From Mactra quadrangularis (lineage: Eukaryota; Mollusca; Bivalvia; Venerida; Mactridae): 64,000 nucleotides of DNA. Positions 9,389-20,719 of this stretch are shown one piece after another. The DNA is taken from assembly GCA_025267735.1 (NCBI GenBank), contig CM046294.1, forward strand, positions 33,883,222-33,947,221. The letters are read 5' to 3'. The notes below the pieces were generated by a model. The model searched no databases, was not told where the DNA came from, and was given only the letters and a program-made list of their open reading frames with translations. The position numbers were made by a program, and so were the translations under genes. The stretch's first letter is position 1; every line of letters starts with the position of its first letter.

Positions 9389-11695
9389 AACTAGACCATC
9401 GGAAATACATTTGCAAAAATATAAATTACACAAAACTAGAAACATCAAGTTCTTAAATACACGTGACAGGAAATGCAAGCCTTAATGAGAATGCTACTGA
9501 AGATGGAATGTAGTGATTTGTAATTTCCTTGACTTTTATTAGATGCGTTACTATCACGACAAATTTAGATTTTTATAAACTTTAAAGCACATTTTGTGAC
9601 ATGTGAGTTGTTTACAATCAATAACGATAGATTTTACATTTTATGCATTAATCAAGCAAGTCAACTGCATATAAAACATGTAAACTTTATTACATAACTT
9701 TGTTTTACTTGCGGTATTATGTTATTGTGCAAAAATTAAACTAACTGAAGTTTGTACACATGAATGAAACTTTTCTGTAGTATTGAATCTTCTGTACAAT
9801 CTTTGTGACGTCTTTTTTAGTCAATTTAAATTTACATAAAGTACGTACAAGCACTTGAAAAAGAACATCACAGCTACTACTAGCATAACCGTCAATTCTC
9901 TCATTACAAGTAGACCCCTTACAAGTATTAGCATTTCCAAAAATGCTTGAAATCGCCGTTTAGCCGTGCATGACATCTTCTTTAGTAAAACATTCAAGCA
10001 ATATGTGTCAGCGTTTTAGACTGTCGCATGTCTATTTATAGAGTGGTTGATAATTGGTATTAGTCTGTGCTTCCTAGTTATGTTATCTAGTATTAATTCA
10101 AGGAATACCACAGACAAATGAAGTAAGCTTTTAATGTTGCATTCATTTAGGTGTATACCTCTTTACCCTTACTCCTAAGTCCTTACTAGTTTTAAATTCA
10201 TTTGAATTTGAATCTGAGTAATTATCAACTTGCTTTATATTGCGTAGAGCTACTTTTTTGTTCACTCTATATATAGTTTGGGTCAATATTAGAATTAAAA
10301 ATCATGTCATATTATTTTAAGATTTCATAAGCAAATGTTTTAATACGGAGTAGTTAGAAAAAGCAATGTACATGAACTAGTCCAAACACAGTTATTTCAT
10401 TACTACTTACTGTTCCCTATTGGAGCTATTCTGATATGTCTAGGTCTTAATTATAAAACCTTAATAGCAAAAGCTTTCTTAATATGAGGCTTTATTTATA
10501 ATACATGCATTAATTTTATTTCAGTATCAATGACATCACGCTTAGTCAAAATATTTAATAGTTCTTAGCCAACAATATAAATTATTATTAGAAAGAAAGT
10601 AAGGAATGAAATATATTTATGGTAGTAACTCATTAAATGCAGAATTCATATTTAAATATGCATGGTTATGACACACCAAGGTAATATAAGTGACTATTGT
10701 GACTAATAAGCACTATCGGTCGCTTTTGAAAATTCAAAATATTGAAAAAAATTTTTTAGACAAAATCCATAGAACATGTGATCAATTTGTTGTAGCCATA
10801 TGACATTATAAAATTAATCATACAGATCGCATAACGAAAGTGTAGCATCTACAATGTATATCTGCCGTGAAAAACTACATTGTGTAAGATATTATTATAG
10901 TAAAACTCTTGTTTGACGCAATGTGTTCTGATTTGGACGCCAAATGAATGAATGAATAAAATGTGGTCAGTAAAGATGAGACATGTACGTGTAAAATCAG
11001 TTGTGTCATAAAACAAATATATAAGTACATTAGACACCGCGGCACCACCTGCACATTGTTTGTACATTCATTACAACCAGGAAAAACATTGTCGAGAAAC
11101 AATCATATTAAACACATTTTTTTGATAACTGTGAATAAATCATTTAATAAAGTTAGTAAAGTCATTGACACATTCTAGAAACATACTTAAGTTAAAATGT
11201 ACTAACAATAATAACTGTAAATGCCTATAAGTAATGCAAGTATGTTTTGTGTGTAATAGGTGGTTATTTTTATAACTTATTATGATACAGTAAACATAAT
11301 AAAATGTCCTAAACATTATGATTGATAATACATTTTAACCAGTTGTACAACTCATTGATGATTATTTTTAAGGCATGTTATCGTATAAATATTTTAGATT
11401 TGTTTTAAATTTTTAACATGCCTAACAAGACTAAACAGTCTTTAGTTATAGCTTCCTTTTATCTTTAAACCATATTTCAATCATGATAGAGAAACAAACA
11501 CATTAAGATCACTTATTTTAAATATAATAAAAAAACTATTAAGTTATTTATGTTTGTTTGTTTGTTTGGGTTTTACGGCGCACCAACACAAAAAGGTCAT
11601 ATGTCCTAACACGAAGGTCCGCTGCATACAGTATATTACTGAGCTTGAACTACTGTCAAACTTGATATATGAAACAGTTTATGTCTTTACACTAT
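9389..11695. repeat. Segment A, copy 2
   Basis: Same 2,307 bases as 5770-8076. Downstream of its end (from 11696) the sequence TCTATTGTTC continues as the array does, so this copy keeps the original right-hand junction. Confidence 0.95.
11550..11629. mobile_element. Mollusc-type interspersed repeat fragment, second copy
   Basis: Duplicate of 7931-8010 carried inside segment A (GTTT run, then ACGGCGCACCAACAC). Confidence 0.5.
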
Positions 11696-11739
11696 TCTAT
11701 TGTTCTAATAAACATCTAAGATAAAAAATAAAGGTCAAT

Positions 11740-12060
11740 ATTTTCATTGATATGAATTGAATCATTTTGAAACGCAGAATATTTGTTTATTGTGCAATAT
11801 CATCTCGATTAACCAACTTCATAAATCAGTTTTGGTACTAAACAGAGATTTCATTTCCTGCACATCAGCTATGTTGTTCAGATGGTTTCTTTCAACTATC
11901 AATAAATGACACAAAATGTCACCAACATTAATGAGAACTTTCATGAACAGATCACAGGCGACGGGAAATGCATTTTTATAAAATATTGACTCCATGATTA
12001 ATGTAAAACAAAAGCAATTTCTTTCCATGATTAACTTGTGATTCTAGAGGTAATGAATTA
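11740..12060. repeat. Array block d, copy 1, with a minus-strand open frame
   Basis: Block d contains TTTCATTTCCTGC, GACACAAAATGTCACCAACA and AATGAGAACTTTCATGAACA. It recurs at about 34.08-34.30 kb and in part at 24.18 kb. The minus strand is open for 69 codons (11819-12028; segment CDLFMKVLINVGDILCHLL). In the 34-kb copy the same frame is open with no indel over about 140 bases, but most differences change the residue, which does not suggest selection on a protein. Exon or chance is undecided. Confidence 0.45.
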
Positions 12061-12099
12061 AATTCAGAGATACTGAACATTTCTGAGCAAATCTTTCAA

Positions 12100-12660
12100 A
12101 GTGTGTAAAGCAATTAATAGATCATTACATTTCTGATAGATTCAGGTCTAGATATAACGACATCATTCGTTCCCAGGTATATACTGTATGCAATATTGTT
12201 TTAATAATTAATTTATATCCTGACATCTAAGATTAGATTTGTGTTATAGTAAATAGTGTGAATATGGCTGCCAGAACACCTTCGGCTTTGTTTTTATCAT
12301 GAGACCAAAACGATATTCAATAAAAACAACCATGGCATTTAACACTGTTTGCTGAATTTCACATAGAGTTTACAAATTCAATACAATTGGCATGATCACA
12401 ATCTATGCAAAATAAGACAGGGTAACGTTACTAAAAGGCAAAACAATACACACACAGTTTGTAAATACTACTTTTGAAACATCTTGTGTCACATCATCGA
12501 TTAACTCGTGCTTGGAATAAATGTTATACTGTAACTGATAACTAAAATTAGTTTTATGGGTTATACTTACAATGACTGTGAAAACATATTTCCTATAATT
12601 GCTTTTCTTGGCACTATCGATGTATCAGTCTGGAAACAAACATACATCAACACTTTATTG
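12100..12660. repeat. Array blocks f and e, copy 1
   Basis: Block f (about 12470-12520, GTGTCACATCATCGATTAAC) and block e (about 12570-12660, CTATCGATGTATCAGTCTGG) recur at 18.5, 22.0-22.1, 26.2 and 32.1 kb, with weak copies at 55.66 and 62.9 kb. On the minus strand, block e here is bounded by an acceptor-like TTTGTTTCCAG and a donor-like GTAAGTATAA, giving a 59-base candidate exon (12571-12629). The 18.5-kb copy has a stop in the same frame. Confidence 0.55.
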
Positions 12661-13590
12661 TTTATTACTTGTTTCAAAGGAACTAAAATATAGCATTATG
12701 TATCTTAGATTTAGCATATGACACGGTGTTGATAGATTTGTCTGGACAATCGTATATTGCTTGTAGTGTTTTTGACCTTACATTTCTGTGTAATGCAAGC
12801 TGAAGACGGCAAGGGCGAATTATGATCACAGTAATGTGCGTGGTTTCACGCGTATAGGATATGGTATATGCTTTTAAACTTACAATAAAACTTACATTTT
12901 AGTATTTAAATAAAATTAGCACTCAGTGAAGAACAATGTATACGCTAGTTTGTAAAGCATATGCCTATAACTATAGCACTTGGTTTAAAGGTATAATTCT
13001 TAATTGATATAAAAATTGTGACAAATACATATTGTTAAATACATATAGAAATAATACGAGATTTTAAGTACTTCATAAAATTGCAAGATAATTCTATAAT
13101 TACAGTAATTTGGTTTCAATTTAAAGACATTAAAGATAATATTTTATTCATTTTTTTATATTGCATACTATTTATTTCACTTAGTGGGGATTTAATAATT
13201 TGAATAACTTTATTGAACGAATCTTAATGGGCTTAATAGTAAAAGATTAATGTATAATTGTGACGTTGATAAGTACCACTTTTAATAATGCACTTTCAAT
13301 AATTATTCGATGTGCCAATTATTATCATCGCAATATCTAAAACGATTAAAATCATTATTACATAGTACGGAATACATTCACACGCCTAAGATTGTCACAA
13401 TTATGTTTGATATTGATAACCATATTAGTTGATGTTGGCACATTTATAATCTGAATCTAGGACGCGATTATTTAGTTTAGTTATAACTAATTTTTTTATT
13501 GTTTGGCTCGATTGTTACACATTATCTTAAAACTTAGATTAATCACTTTCGAGTCTTTTCTGGACGTTTCTTGCTCAATGAAAGAATGTG
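12661..13590. other. No gene seen
   Basis: AT-rich single-copy-looking sequence without a recognised motif. Confidence 0.4.
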
Positions 13591-13678
13591 GTAGGTTTTG
13601 GACTGGATTGGAACCAACGCAGAGCTGGCTATCTAATGATAAGTCTAACGTCGTAACTGCTCGGCTACACCCGCTACA
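13590..13678 (-). pseudogene. tRNA-Ser/Leu-like sequence (tRNA pseudogene or SINE head)
   Basis: On the minus strand an A-box-like TAGCCGAGCAGTTACG (13652-13667) is followed 36 bases later by a B-box-like GGTTCCAATCC (13605-13615). This is the spacing of a class II (long variable arm) tRNA, and the wording resembles tRNA-Ser (GCCGAGYGGTTAAGGCG). The anticodon stem does not pair and the acceptor stem is only partly matched, so it should not act as a tRNA. A tRNA-derived SINE head is an alternative. The 75-codon plus-strand frame across it is chance. Confidence 0.5.
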
Positions 13679-13739
13679 TAGTTATACTCGATTAGTATTG
13701 TGTTCATTCAATTTATATGAATCAAACTGACATAAAGCT

Positions 13740-15085
13740 TATTATCAAAGAATTGCATTTAACAATTGTGAAGTTGCCATCAGTTATTTTTAAGTTAACA
13801 ATTGTAGTAAATTTATTTGCATTTAAAGAATTACGATTTGCGTTATAGCTTTAAAGTACTTTTAAACTAAAAGATTGAAAAATATGAAGTCAAAATACAT
13901 CAGATGTAAATAAAAAATGCATACGTAAGGTGTTTATAAGGGTGTAAATTGATAATTTGTAACAAAGTGTCAAACTTCTTACTTAATTGAAATTTTTCCG
14001 TTCATAACCATTTATATAACCATAACCAAAGCTAATGAATTAGTTCATGACTGGTGTAGATAAGAAACAATTCATTTAAAGAGAAAAAACACTTCATTGA
14101 ATTGAAAATATTAATGTAATTTCAGAAACACATTTCTGAACTTAGAGAACTTAGCCATCTTGTTCTAACGCTTGTTATTTGTTCAAGGGAGTTCAGTATA
14201 TACATAAACTTATACAATGTATTCTAATTTAGACAGTTAAGTTCTAAATCATAACTTTATACATGAACCTGGAAGACGTAGAGCAACTTTAAGACGTAAA
14301 CGCCACATTAAGAAAAACTTAGAGTAGCCTTCTGACACTAATGTTTAAAAGTAATAGCGCCATGTTCCCCAATGTGTCTGCATCTATTGAAATTGTTTCC
14401 AGAAAACATGTATGGTAGGATCATTGTCTAAATAGTTCATGTAATATTTATATTGAGTTCGAACAAACAGTATATAAATTTCAGGCTCGATAATTTTTAC
14501 GAGAAAAATACACAAAATGAAACTCATATCCTAATACAAAATTCATATATGCTTTGTAGACAACACCTCTGATCTCAAGTGATATATTATAAACATTTAC
14601 AGTGTCTGCTAACATATTACTCTAGAACTAAGGTCAAACTGTATAAAATAAAAACAAATTAAAACGTCTGGTCTAGAACTTTTGGTGAGAAGATATGTCA
14701 AGTTTTGTTTCGTTTTAATCTATTAATTCTAAACTCAATTCATCTGCATTCAGACACACGTAACACGTTTCGGAAATTGTTGTTAAATTCATGTTTTGTC
14801 TTAATCATACTGTACAGTAAGTGTTTGATATAAAGGAATCTAAATTGTATTTCTCAAAATTTAAATTGACTGTATCTTTCGAAAAGTTGGTCAATTTAAA
14901 CGGAATAAAATAACTAGCAACATAGTTAATGTGTGTACGTGTATTTAAATTCTAATGTCGATGCATATTCCTTTTCCTTTGCAATATTACAGGCAATATG
15001 TATGCCATAAATGTATTAGTAAACAAATATGTTGAATAACATGCCTTATTCCAAGATATAAAAGTACATAAGGTACAAGGTATCA
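13740..15085. other. No gene seen
   Basis: AT-rich sequence without recognisable coding or RNA features. Confidence 0.4.
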
Positions 15086-15089
15086 ACGT

Positions 15090-15260
15090 TCAAGGAAAGA
15101 CCATGGACATATGGTGAAACACAATACAATACGTATAACAATATTGTAGAAAATACCACTTAAGAAAATAAATGAGGTAATAAAAAGACAACAAGTCAAT
15201 ATGTCGAACGCTAATACTTCCAAAACAAATAGTCAATGTCCTGTCATCAGTGAGGTTCTA
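15090..15260. repeat. Array block a, copy 2
   Basis: AAGACCATGGACATATGGTGA and AACACAATACAATACGT, lacking 18 bases present in the 20.4-kb copy. Ends in TGTCATCAGTGAGGTTCTA. Confidence 0.65.
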
Positions 15261-15395
15261 TGATATTTGATAGGCAGATATAATTAGTTAACTAGAGTTA
15301 ACATACATAAACTTTACATCCAAAAGCAAGTTCTAAACAATCAGTAGTCAAATTTAAAAAAAACTTTTAAACAAGAAATATCTTTAAAAAAGATA

Positions 15396-15941
15396 TTCGG
15401 CGCTCTGCTGGGTTCATTTTCAACGGTTTGAAGTATAAATGTTGGTCATGCACGGCGTACATGTATTAACTATAGGTCAAATGTAGTTTGTACGAAATTG
15501 CGATTCAGTCTCAATTGAAACATTTGGTCTGAATATATTGCCACTTCGCTGATTTGTCAATTTGGAAAATCTGTCCGATTCTAAAATTAAAAACATCTTT
15601 AATAACAATGCCATGAATTTTCGGTTAAAATTCACTTCTTTCCAGAATGACCAAACGCAATGGCGGCCTACATATGACAATATGAAAACCCATTCCGAGT
15701 GAGCGCTGAGTCATATTCGCAGTTTAGTTATACCGCAAGGGGTGTAATCAATTAGCATAGTAAGTCACTCATTATACACAAAGTAAATAGTCAGCAGCTA
15801 CTGTACGTGCTACGCACCAGTTTATCACAAATAGCCATTTCTTTATACCGCAAAGGATTTTCATTGGACAAACAGCTATGGTAGAGCAAATTGTATTGGT
15901 TGAAATATAGGTCAAACGTTGGCTAAGACAGCTGCGCCGAA
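15396..15941. mobile_element. Probable non-autonomous DNA transposon (MITE), about 546 bp
   Basis: The left end reads TTCGGCGCTCTGCTGGG. The right end, reverse-complemented, reads TTCGGCGCAGCTGTCTTAGC. The resemblance continues inward (CAACGGTTTG and CAACGTTTG, then TATAAATGTTG and TATATTTCAAC), giving imperfect inverted ends of about 50 bp. No transposase motif is visible; a 67-codon minus-strand frame (15477-15680) matches nothing I know. No clear target duplication was found. A second, partial copy lies inverted at 20632-20711, which supports mobility. Confidence 0.6.
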
Positions 15942-16254
15942 AAAATGCATCAAACTCAGTGAACTACTTTTACGATGTGACTGCAACTATCATTTGTCAT
16001 GCGTAAAATGAAAAAGTCAATGATGAAATATTGTACCATATTATCTTTAAATTGGACTACGTTATGAAATAAAAGGAGCGAAATATTTCAAATGCTCACA
16101 AATCTATATTGTTTTAGAGATAAGACATTTTAAAAATGTTAAAACGATACAAGTAATTTGGGATAGATGATTAATTAGTGTTCCTTTAAAATAACGTCAC
16201 TAATCTATCCGTTAAACACAAGACATATAAGTCATAGCCTTCGATGACACAACA
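15942..16254. other. No gene seen
   Basis: Spacer between the MITE and array block b. Confidence 0.4.
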
Positions 16255-16690
16255 TTTCATCCAGTTTCAAACATATTCAATATTCTGTGTTATGTATACA
16301 TCGTACAATGGCAAATAATCAGTAGATGATTTAAAGAGACTGAATAATGACTTTGCTTACTGCACAAAATTGATAAGATTGGGTTCAGTCTAGTTTAGGA
16401 CCGTTATCAACAATGCATCATGGCGTCAAAAGGTAATTGCATAGACGACTCTTTGATTGCTTTTCTCGTTACATTGGGTGTTGGTTGAAGTCAGACCTAT
16501 TTCTCAATTGCGTTCACAGACATAACTTAGGAAGAGATGTCAAAAAGTTGATATATTATCAAAGGTTACATAATAACGTTTCTGTAACTACAACCATTCA
16601 ATAACCGAATCAGAATTTTCCAATTTAATGATATTATTGCATTTCTATTCAACCTACTGAATAGCTCTATGTCGGTTATTTAATTGTATT
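16255..16690. repeat. Array block b, copy 2
   Basis: Matches 1625-2040: TGTATACATCGTACAATGGC, GATGATTTAAAGAGACTGAA and CAGTCTAGTTTAGGACCG. Here the start-like site reads ATGGCGTCAAAAGGTAATT (M-A-S-K before a GT) without the stop found in copy 1. Confidence 0.65.
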
Positions 16691-18281
16691 AATATTTTCA
16701 TATATATTTCATACAGAAAGCCGTGATTTCAGGGATGGATCTGAAACAAATACGTGTAATCGCACAATAACCAATATTTGTTTTTTTCTTATCAAGTATT
16801 AGCTTATAAATAATGTCATAACCTGGTGCTTGGCGAATTTTATTTATGGTTCACATGTGAACTTCACCATTATTAAAAATAAAACGTTGTATAGCATTCT
16901 AAATTTCATTTAACTTACTGAAACGAGTTTTGCTTAATGTAGATCAAAATTCACTATTCTTAGTCTAAATGCCATACTATAAGTAAATTTTCACATGTAA
17001 AACGCTATCTTGGTTAAGATGTATTTCATTTGAAACTCGTGATTAAAGAGCAGTCGGCCTTTAAAATAACAAATATCTTAATATCATTCTAAAAAAAGGA
17101 ACACTAATAGTATTTCATGAATTTACAACTTAAACATAATTGACGTTTACATCTGATAATTGAATGTTTGTTATATTTAACTATAAATTTACATAATGAT
17201 TTGTGTAAATTCAAATATGTTATTCTAGATGTAAATGTCAGTTATAAGAATGCGCATGGCATTGAAGAAGAAATCAAACAATCGTCTCAACCAAATATTT
17301 AAAAGTCGTATATTGTAATTACATCAAATTTGTCAAAATTTCAGTGTTTTAATTTTGTTATATGAGTGATTTTACAGTCTGTGAATTCTAAATTGAGAAT
17401 GATATGTTAAAAGAACGTACAGATAAGTCAAAACAATCAATCATTCTCTACATCATTATTCACTATGCAGAAAACAATATAATAAAAGTAGTAGTTTGTA
17501 ATGCGATTACATGAATCATTAATGTTTATTGTATTAACAGGCATACCAATATTACCAAATTATGTTGTTACTCCGTAATGTTTAAACAAGTTACTGTACT
17601 CATATTTATGACGATGTTCAAGTTAACATCTAATTGTACATGGTATGGTTCGCAAACATGAACCCAGACAAATGCATTGAAGATGTTGCGTGTTTTGTTA
17701 TTCATTTCTTATCTCAGTTCAGATTCATTTAAACGTTGTTATTTACTTAAGCAAATATTCTAGTACATGTAGATGTTTGTTTTTGATGGTTAATTTTATT
17801 TCTAAACTTTCGTAAATGTGTATTTTATGATTACGTGATCATTCAAACAAAAGTGGAGTCAGTATATTTATGTTCGGCTTTGCATTACAAAAATATTTTA
17901 TAAATAATATTTTTAAAAACGTAACACGGACAAAACTAAAAACCGCACACTAGTAAAGTTTTATATACTGTTTGAATGGATATTATCATATAAAAAGTTT
18001 GGTACCAATTAATTATTGATTTGAAGTATCATTTATCATGTCCAACAATTTGCAATGATAATGGAATATCTGAGAAGAATTAAGATTATCGAAAATCTAC
18101 AATGTGAATGTCGGGTATTAAACACATAGATATATGCTTGTATGTACTCGTCAAATCAGACCATTTCATTAAATATCTTCATCCCTGAAACCAAACTGAT
18201 AGAAACATAATAAAAACTTGTAACACTGAAGTAGTACACACAATGTTAACATATTTATGATACAATCACATGAATTATAAT
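16691..18281. other. No gene seen; contains array block i
   Basis: AT-rich. Block i at about 17605-17760 reads TATTTATGACGATGTTCAAG, then CATGAACCCAGACAAATGCA and TTGAAGATG. It is the paralogous empty site for the LINE insertion at 22401. Confidence 0.5.
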
Positions 18282-18925
18282 CACAACGTAGGTAGAGCAA
18301 AATATATTTACATGATATCAGACGGTACCTAAAACAATAAATCATAAAAAGACAAAAAGTACACTATCGTGTTATATTTTCTTAGAATAAAAGCCGTATA
18401 GAAGCCCACGTTGGAAGTCTATATTAGTTGATACATTGTTCCACAATGACTTCAATGGATGTCACTAACATACACTAACTGTAAAACATATTTCCTATTG
18501 TTTTTCTTGGCACTATCGATGTATCAGTCTGGAAACAATCATACATCAACCCTTTTTTGTTTATTACTTGTTTCAATATAATAAGTAATGTAACGTTTTG
18601 TTATATACATTTAGGATGTGACATTGTGGTGATAGAGTTGTATACATGATATATAATACTCGGTATTTATATGACCCTACATTTCTCTGTAGCTTAAACG
18701 ACGATTTTAGACGTGGCTAGTACTATCACTAATGTTAATGATATCGCGCATATCTGTGGAAGTAAATACATTAAAAATGCAGAAACTTTATACGTAGTCA
18801 TATTGTAAATAAAATAAAAGTGTTTCGTTATGCACACCAAAACAAATGTTAATGTAAAGAGTTTAAAAGTCTAGATGTTGTAACTTACAGTCCTCATATA
18901 TCGTTATAATGATAGTAAGTGTCTT
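18282..18925. repeat. Recent 644-bp duplicate (with 26014-26657), carries block e
   Basis: Starts at CACAACGTAGGTAGAGCAAA and ends at GTGTCTT. It is collinear with 26014-26657 at equal length, with scattered substitutions and two compensating small indels, clearly more similar than the neighbouring array sequence. On the minus strand block e has an acceptor-like GTTTCCAG, but its TDTSIVPRK frame meets a TAG before the donor-like GTATGT. Confidence 0.9.
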
Positions 18926-19190
18926 TTAGCAGATATAATTATTACAATTAGTATTAAAAATATAAATATTTTTACAATGTCAATAGACGACATCTATCAT
19001 ACATGAATTTCCTGACCTTTTTATTTTTATGTTCAAACAATGTATTTAATGGTAACAACGTGACAAATAGATCAACAACACTCAAGCTAGCATTCACTAA
19101 ATGAATAATTGGGACAGGAAATGAATTATTTTCCGTATAACGATTCCATGATTTATATGAAAAGACACAATTAGGACATGACAAACTTGC
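18926..19190. repeat. Array block g, copy 1, with a minus-strand open frame
   Basis: Contains ACAATGTCAATAGACGACAT and GGGACAGGAAATGAATTAT. The minus strand is open for 70 codons (18972-19184; segment NNSFPVPIIHLVNASLSVVD). The 27.4-kb copy keeps SFPVPIIHLVN but loses the frame downstream. It resembles block d, so d and g are probably one family. No function is recognised. Confidence 0.5.
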
Positions 19191-20384
19191 TTTTGTTTTG
19201 GAATAACATTTCAGTCAGAAATAAAACAGAAAACATTTTGAGGCTAGGCGTGAGAAGATTAATTTCGGTGATTAAATTAATAAGAGTTACGCAAACTGGA
19301 AGTTGATTACAATGCACAACATGGGAATAAGAAAAACATCGAACAAAATCATTTCACGCGCCGCGCAAATGAAATGTAAGGAAAATGAAAACTGGTTAAA
19401 CTATTGATAGAACAATCAATGTTAACAAACCGCCGAACCATTCATTGTTTACTTATATGATGAATTTTGTTTAAGTTTTACTATTAAATTCAATACATGA
19501 ATTACTCGTGAGATGATATGATAGATTAAATGAGAAAATACATACATGTTTGACATCTCAAATGAGTTTGAATTCAATGAATAGTAACTATCACTGTTCG
19601 TGTGTTGATTGTGATAATAAAACAATTAAATGTATTTAATACATAAATGTTTTATTTAATTGTGCTTTATATAAATAGTTTAGTCTTCAGTGTAAATGTA
19701 AAATGGAATACATATTAAAAATGTATAAACAAATTTAAACTAGTATTTTGTAACTTATATCGTCAAGTACTCCCACAGAGTCTGAACCAACTACATGTAC
19801 AAACAGTGGATAAACTTTTCCAATTTTAGCCTTATCATAACCATTCAAGAACCATGAAACCACATGAATATAAACAAGATGTACGTCAATAACTTGTTTC
19901 AAGAAATGATTAATGGGCTTTCATGATTAACTTGAGCTTCGAAAGATACACATTTGTAAGTGTTCAAAAACTGACGTTATCTATATCTGAATAACATATA
20001 CATGGATAAAGTTCAATTTTTATTTATGAAGTCTATGCAAGTTTTGTATGTAGCATTTCATACACACGTTTACAATATTAACTTCCTAAAAATATTGTGG
20101 CAAATATTGAGTATGAACATGACTTTCTGAACATTTCAAATCATTACTTTTTGTCAATATATAGGAATCGAATTGTTAACATTAAAGGCTGTAGAATGCA
20201 TTTGACATTGGAAGCCGATGTACAATTCGTTGACATCAATTTAATCAATTAGCGTTGACCTTACTGTATTAGACTAAATTAGAATATCAAACATCATGTC
20301 AAGGGAGAAAAAAGAAACTTACAAGGGTAACAACAAATTATTTGGTACTCTGTGCTAAATGTCACTGTTTACATACATAATGGT
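19191..20384. repeat. Array sequence paralogous to about 27660-28575; no gene seen
   Basis: Shared strings include AGGCTAGGCGTGAGAAGATT near the left and GAATGCATTTGACATTGGA near the right. Copies differ by many substitutions and indels. No preserved open frame. Confidence 0.6.
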
Positions 20385-20630
20385 CAAAGAAAGACCATGG
20401 ACATATAACATTAATTTAGGTCATGGTGAAACACAATACAATACGTACAACAATGTTGTAGTAAATGGCACTTAAGAAAATAAATGAGGCAATAAAAAGA
20501 GATTAAGTCAATACGTCGAACGCTAATACAATATAACTTCAAAACAAAACAAAAGGTCAACATTCTCTCACCAGTGAGGTTTTCTTTAGGAAGAGTGCGT
20601 TCTATTTTTAATGCAGATATAGCTTTATAT
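20385..20630. repeat. Array block a, copy 3
   Basis: AAGACCATGGACATATAACA, ACACAATACAATACGTAC and CAGTGAGGTTTTCTTTAGGA. A 99-codon minus-strand frame (20411-20710) crosses from this block into a MITE fragment and is broken in the other block a copies by an 8-bp length difference, so it is not called. Confidence 0.65.
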
Positions 20631-20631
20631 T

Positions 20632-20711
20632 TTTCGGCGCAGCTGTCTAAGCCAACGTTTGGCCTATATTTTAACCGATACAATTTGCTCTGCCACTCTT
20701 GTGTGTCCAAT
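20632..20711. mobile_element. Single inverted end of the 15.4-kb MITE family
   Basis: TTTCGGCGCAGCTGTCTAAG, CCAACGTTTGGCCTATATTT and CAATTTGCTCT match the reverse complement of 15870-15941. Only this one end is present. Confidence 0.7.
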
Positions 20712-20719
20712 ATCGAACA

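Noticed and set aside
16174..17108. 14-bp inverted repeat ATTAGTGTTCCTTT / AAAGGAACACTAAT about 0.9 kb apart
   Set aside because: The interval contains array block b, which is present in other units without these ends, and no TA or other target duplication is seen. Probably coincidence.
20411..20710. 99-codon minus-strand open frame
   Set aside because: It crosses from array block a into a MITE fragment, and an 8-bp length difference breaks the frame in the other block a copy I compared.
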